In this document: piece after piece, positions 5,888 to 7,957 of the stretch
How the letters are laid out: each line of letters opens with the position of its first letter
How positions within the stretch are numbered: the first letter of the stretch is position 1
NCBI GenBank assembly: GCA_003534085.1
Contig: DQBY01000058.1
Span: 1-7,957, forward strand
DNA length: 7,957 nt
Reading direction: 5' to 3'
Source: Candidatus Moraniibacteriota bacterium
Lineage (GTDB): Bacteria > Patescibacteriota > Minisyncoccia > Moranbacterales > UBA2206
Position numbers and translations under genes: made by a program
Notes under the pieces: generated by a model
Seen by the model: the letters and a program-made list of their open reading frames with translations, nothing else
Databases searched by the model: none
What the model was told of the DNA's origin: nothing

Positions 5888-7955
5888 AATTTATTTGGAA
5901 AGATTTTATTTCAGTCGAAGTGGAAATATAGGCAGTATTGTTTTCTGTGTCGATCGTGAAATCGACAGCCTGGGAAATTTCGGAATGGTAGTATTGAGAA
6001 ATTATTTTTCCGTCAGCATCAAATTTTACGATTCTGGAATTTTCTTTGTCTAGGATATAAATTTCAGCCAAATTTCGCCTGGTATATATCCGAACCGGAT
6101 TAATTTCGGTAGCGCTTTCTTCCGGAGAGAAATCTTCTTTGTTTCCGCGGAACATTTTCAAGATATTGTTTCCATCAGCCAAAAAAATATTTTCACTGAT
6201 CGCAACCCCGCTTACTCTTGAAAGATCCAGGTCGCTTCTCAGCCAATTGGACGCTTCTCCAAAACCGCCTGTAGCTCTGGGATAACGGTATATCCGATTA
6301 TTTTCAGAATAGAAGAGATATAGATATGTCAGATAAGTCCCGATCGCGGCAATCTCGGAATTTTCCGGGACGGCAATAGCATTATCTTGGAACTTTTTAG
6401 GCACGGGACTGAAAGAGATAAGTTTATTTTCCGTGTCAATAAGAAAGATGATATTTAAATCGTCCATGCCGGCAGCCAATTTGGTTTCGCCGAAATTTTC
6501 AGGAACAGAAGAAGACTCCTTGCTTTCAAGGTCGATTATTTCAGATTGCGATATGCTAAAAATCTTTCCGTTCAGGTTTACGATATTTGTGAAGCTGCTC
6601 CCGGAATGGACCAGCTCCAAGCTTTCAAGGCGGCGGACATTCTTGTCTTCGGCAAGCGGAATTAGAACTTCGGCAATCGGCTCAGGAAGCGGAGCGGCCT
6701 TTTTTCCTTCAAAATAGTCGTTTATTTTCAAACCCAAGAAAGGGACGATGAGGATGGCGGCCACGATCAGTCCGGCATAAATCCTCTGTTGCCGATCCAT
6801 TCCGGAGAATAAGTTTCTAATTTTGGAAAAATCCGGCAGAACAAAGGCTGAAGCCTTCTTGCTTTTTTCTCCGATAGAGCCGAATATCTCCTTAGCTTTT
6901 TCTGAAGCCTGATTTTGTCTCATGCGGGAAAATTTGCGTGCAATATCGCAAAAAGATTCCGGTATCCGGGAAAAAGTATTTTTTGCCGCCTGTGAATATT
7001 TTCGGGCGTAATTTTTTATCCGAAGAGCCGGCCATTTTTTAGCGGGAGTATCCCGGACGGGATATCCCGCTGTCGGGACGGCCGATTTTGACGGCAGTTT
7101 TATTTTAGGCATGGAAATATTGCTGAACTTTTCTGATAATAACCGGCCTGAATTCCGGACAGATCCTTGCAAGTTTTCTTTTTTTGACACAACTTTTTTG
7201 CCCAGCTCGGAGAGGAATTCCCTTGCTCCCCCTCTTCTTGAAATCTCCCCAAAGCCCTCCTTTATGTAGATGTGGCCGGCTCCGCCGGATCTTTTTTTGC
7301 GATCCTCTCTTTCGGCATCACTCTCAGCCTCCTTTTGAATTTTAGGCGCAAGATTTTTTTGGGCGGGCGCTTTGTAAAAAGCTGATTGGCTGAATGCGTT
7401 TGCTGCCGCATCATTTCGCCGGATGACAGGCCTCTCCGGTTCAGTTTTCTTTTGCATATCCACAAGAAGCACTGCCGCTTGCTCCAGTTCGTTTCCGAGC
7501 GCCGTTTTCAGGAATTGGACGAACTTTTCTTCCGGAAACCGCAAAGAACTTTTCTTTATTTCATCAAAGGAGAAAATATCAAATATGGAATCGGTAGTCA
7601 GGATTATTTTGTCGTCATCCTCCAGGCGTCCGCTCGAAACATTGACGAAAGTTTTTAGCGGATGAGGCTCGGTTTCGCCGGAAGCCAGTCCTTCGCTGAG
7701 ATCTGTCATCGACTTCGATCTTAAGAGGAAGGCCGAGACTGTTCCCGCCTGGCTGAGGTGCAGGTTGTTTTTTTCGATCACTGCCACCAGCGCGTTAAAT
7801 TTTCCGATCCATTTTACATTTCCATGCTCGGCCAATTTTGAAAGCGCCAGATTGGCCTTATGCAATGCCGCCTCGAAACTTTCTATCGGAGCTCTTTTTG
7901 GTTTGGAAAAGTATTCTTTTTTTATCACAGAAGATAAATAGTTGACAATATAAGA
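5886..7955 (-). CDS. PP2C-like (probably inactive) domain, transmembrane helix and extracytoplasmic beta-propeller fusion (5' end probably outside window)
   Basis: Numbering is from a GTG at 7928 (680 aa). Residues 1-160 resemble the second half of a PP2C/SpoIIE-type phosphatase fold: helices with FEAALHKANLALSKLAEHG, strands FNALVAVIEKNNLHLSQAGTVSAFLLR, then DDDKIILTTDSIFDIFS. The usual GDS metal motif is AGT here (61-63), although the SDG-like Asp113 remains. Residues 165-380 are a long basic linker. A transmembrane helix covers 383-402 (GLIVAAILIVPFLGL). Residues 430-680 are repeated four-strand units such as EIYILDKENSRIVKFDADGK, suggesting a five- or six-bladed propeller outside the membrane. 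The frame continues upstream of the GTG with SYIVNYLSS to the window edge, and no ribosome binding site precedes the GTG. The first half of a PP2C fold (the R.NED and DGhGG regions) would lie there, so the real start is probably outside. Its likely role is envelope sensing or scaffolding, by inference. Confidence 0.8.
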   Translation of the reverse strand, partial: SYIVNYLSSVIKKEYFSKPKRAPIESFEAALHKANLALSKLAEHGNVKWIGKFNALVAVIEKNNLHLSQAGTVSAFLLRSKSMTDLSEGLASGETEPHPLKTFVNVSSGRLEDDDKIILTTDSIFDIFSFDEIKKSSLRFPEEKFVQFLKTALGNELEQAAVLLVDMQKKTEPERPVIRRNDAAANAFSQSAFYKAPAQKNLAPKIQKEAESDAEREDRKKRSGGAGHIYIKEGFGEISRRGGAREFLSELGKKVVSKKENLQGSVRNSGRLLSEKFSNISMPKIKLPSKSAVPTAGYPVRDTPAKKWPALRIKNYARKYSQAAKNTFSRIPESFCDIARKFSRMRQNQASEKAKEIFGSIGEKSKKASAFVLPDFSKIRNLFSGMDRQQRIYAGLIVAAILIVPFLGLKINDYFEGKKAAPLPEPIAEVLIPLAEDKNVRRLESLELVHSGSSFTNIVNLNGKIFSISQSEIIDLESKESSSVPENFGETKLAAGMDDLNIIFLIDTENKLISFSPVPKKFQDNAIAVPENSEIAAIGTYLTYLYLFYSENNRIYRYPRATGGFGEASNWLRSDLDLSRVSGVAISENIFLADGNNILKMFRGNKEDFSPEESATEINPVRIYTRRNLAEIYILDKENSRIVKFDADGKIISQYYHSEISQAVDFTIDTENNTAYISTSTEIKSFQIN
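7041..7078. repeat. GC-rich palindromic element inside the PP2C-propeller gene
   Basis: AGCGGGA (7041-7047) pairs with TCCCGCT (7065-7071), and inside it TATCCC (7049-7054) pairs with GGGATA (7059-7064), giving 13 pairs with one bulged G at 7048 and a four-base GGAC loop. It also contains the perfect 12-bp palindrome CGGGATATCCCG (7058-7069) and a further overlapping pair TCCCG/CGGGA (7065-7069 and 7074-7078). It is translated on the - strand as residues 284-296, VPTAGYPVRDTPA, within the disordered linker. It looks like an inserted palindromic repeat, but only one copy is present in this window. Confidence 0.5.
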
Positions 7956-7957
7956 GG

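Noticed and set aside
7942..7947. TTGACA on the + strand as a -35 box of a divergent gene
   Set aside because: The partner -10 would lie outside the window, and the bases probably belong to the coding sequence of the - strand gene, so a promoter cannot be supported.
1..7957. Alternative genetic code with UGA read as glycine, as in some CPR groups
   Set aside because: All genes read through without in-frame TGA and use normal glycine codons. The absence of TGA stops among six genes is too small a sample to mean anything.
1..7957. CRISPR array, tRNA, rRNA or insertion sequence
   Set aside because: No regularly spaced direct repeats, clover-leaf candidates, ribosomal RNA motifs or transposase-like frames were seen. 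Nearly all sequence is accounted for by the listed genes.

Overview
The window looks like a chromosomal piece of a Candidate Phyla Radiation (Patescibacteria) bacterium, probably of the Parcubacteria group. This rests on moderate-to-low GC, densely packed genes, starts without Shine-Dalgarno sequences (with one exception), and several proteins that resemble CPR-typical families: a DUF5663-like protein, a short protein ending in an HAVKVA...FHDRLL module, a chromosomal VirD4/TraD-like ATPase, and a PP2C-like/membrane/propeller fusion. The standard code works throughout. Gly is encoded by GGN, no in-frame TGA is needed, and all six stops are TAA or TAG. The assignment comes from recognising protein styles, not from a search.

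Layout. Positions 3-5861 hold five genes on the + strand. First is a very large charged protein with two hydrophobic segments and a LysM-like domain, whose frame is open to the left edge. Next come a DUF5663-like protein of 100 aa and a 146-aa protein with a conserved-looking C-terminal helical module. After a 106-bp gap holding a hairpin comes an 825-aa membrane-anchored type IV secretion/conjugation-type DNA-pumping ATPase. A 59-aa cysteine-containing protein follows, with the only strong Shine-Dalgarno sequence in the window. A clear intrinsic terminator at 5860-5887 ends this block. On the - strand, converging on the terminator, is a protein of at least 680 aa: a degenerate PP2C-like domain, a long basic linker, one transmembrane helix and a predicted extracytoplasmic beta-propeller. 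Its frame is open to the right edge.

How the genes may work together. The ATPase with its two small upstream neighbours looks like a conserved CPR module for DNA or protein transfer at the membrane. No relaxase, VirB4 or pilin is present in the window, so a classical conjugative element cannot be claimed. The LysM-like and propeller proteins both suggest cell-envelope functions. The most unusual items are the PP2C-like/propeller fusion with missing metal ligands, a GC-rich palindromic element embedded in frame in its linker, and the small cysteine protein with a strong ribosome binding site.
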